A DNA stretch of 5,820 bases from Bacteroidota bacterium. Lineage in GTDB: Bacteria > Bacteroidota > Bacteroidia > Bacteroidales > JADFUO01. The position numbers were made by a program, and so were the translations under genes. The stretch covers positions 1-5,820 of the forward strand of contig JAUWKH010000118.1 of NCBI GenBank assembly GCA_030614305.1. The letters run 5' to 3'. Positions 5,566 through 5,820 of this stretch are shown one piece after another; the stretch's first letter is position 1; each line of letters begins with the position of its first letter. The notes under the pieces were generated by a model. That model had not been told where the DNA came from, did no database searches, and saw only the letters and a list, made by a program, of their open reading frames with translations.

Positions 5566-5820
5566 TTAAAAATTCTTACCATAATTCAACTTATTTAAAA
5601 CATAAGCTTTATAACTTTTTCCGATTGGTATATTTTTATCATTAATACTAATGTAATTTGGTGAAAAAGTTGTGATCTTTTCTATAGAGACAATAAACGA
5701 TTTATGAACCCGGATAAAATGTTCATCAGGTAAGTTTTTTTCTGTCACACTTATTTGCTGCTTGGTCATATAAGAATCTTTATTTGTATGTATTCTTATA
5801 TAGTCCTTTAAACTTTCAAT
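5566..5820 (-). CDS. C-terminal LytTR DNA-binding domain of a probable response regulator (partial)
   Basis: The minus-strand frame is open from the window edge at 5820 to the TAA at 5566-5568, giving 84 residues; the gene's start lies outside the window. The ATG at 5767-5769 is internal, because the sequence before it (IESLKDYIRIHT...) is itself typical LytTR sequence. Seen in order: SLKDYIRIHT, the first strands of the domain; FIRVHKSFIVSIEKI, matching the LytTR core pattern R-x-H-K/R-S-F/Y-I-V; and INDKNIPIGKSYKAYV, matching the closing I-P-I-G-x-x-Y segment. LytTR domains bind promoter DNA and in Bacteroidota are most often the output domain of response regulators paired with LytS-type histidine kinases. 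The receiver domain would be encoded beyond 5820. Target genes are not known; the convergent lipoprotein gene need not be one. Confidence 0.9.
   Translation of the reverse strand: MESLKDYIRIHTNKDSYMTKQQISVTEKNLPDEHFIRVHKSFIVSIEKITTFSPNYISINDKNIPIGKSYKAYVLNKLNYGKNF

Noticed and set aside
5767..5769. ATG as the start of the minus-strand LytTR gene
   Set aside because: The frame continues upstream to the window edge with typical LytTR sequence, so this methionine is internal and the gene is truncated by the window.

Overview
This window is AT-rich chromosomal DNA that most likely comes from a member of the Bacteroidota. Four things point there: the ComEC-type protein has a Bacteroidota-style C-terminus, starts are preceded by A/T-rich sequence without Shine-Dalgarno motifs, the tRNA has a TAnnTTTG-type promoter element upstream, and the adjacent sugar nucleotidyltransferase plus NahK-like kinase is a pair I associate with this phylum. 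Genus cannot be told from the window.

Layout: (1) 1-112 is a short leader holding a 7-nt-period repeat. (2) 113-2371 encodes a ComEC/Rec2-family DNA-uptake channel. (3) 2372-2608 is a tRNA-Asp(GUC) unit with a recognisable promoter and a downstream intrinsic terminator. (4) 2609-2855 is intergenic and carries two more 7-nt-period arrays. (5) 2856-4931 is a two-gene unit, a sugar-phosphate nucleotidyltransferase followed by an N-acetylhexosamine 1-kinase-like protein, separated by another heptad array. Together they could turn a free amino sugar into its 1-phosphate and then a nucleotide sugar. (6) 4947-5063 is a start-less fragment resembling part of a YdeI/OmpD-associated protein. (7) 5069-5485 encodes a small predicted lipoprotein of unknown function. 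(8) 5566 to the window end, minus strand, is the C-terminal LytTR DNA-binding domain of a probable response regulator whose start lies outside the window.

The most striking item is inside comEC. Positions 502-643 form a 142-bp unit with 16-bp terminal inverted repeats (15/16 identical), directly flanked by the 5-bp direct repeat AATAA. The two halves are 69 + 4 + 69 nt and are imperfectly palindromic along much of their length. Element plus one copy of the direct repeat is 147 bp, exactly 49 codons. It has no stop in the comEC frame, and removing it restores a normal-looking ComEC segment. It looks like a palindromic or MITE-like element inserted in frame into a protein gene, comparable in principle to the Rickettsia palindromic elements. 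A second pattern is the recurrence of degenerate heptanucleotide tandem arrays in at least four intergenic places.
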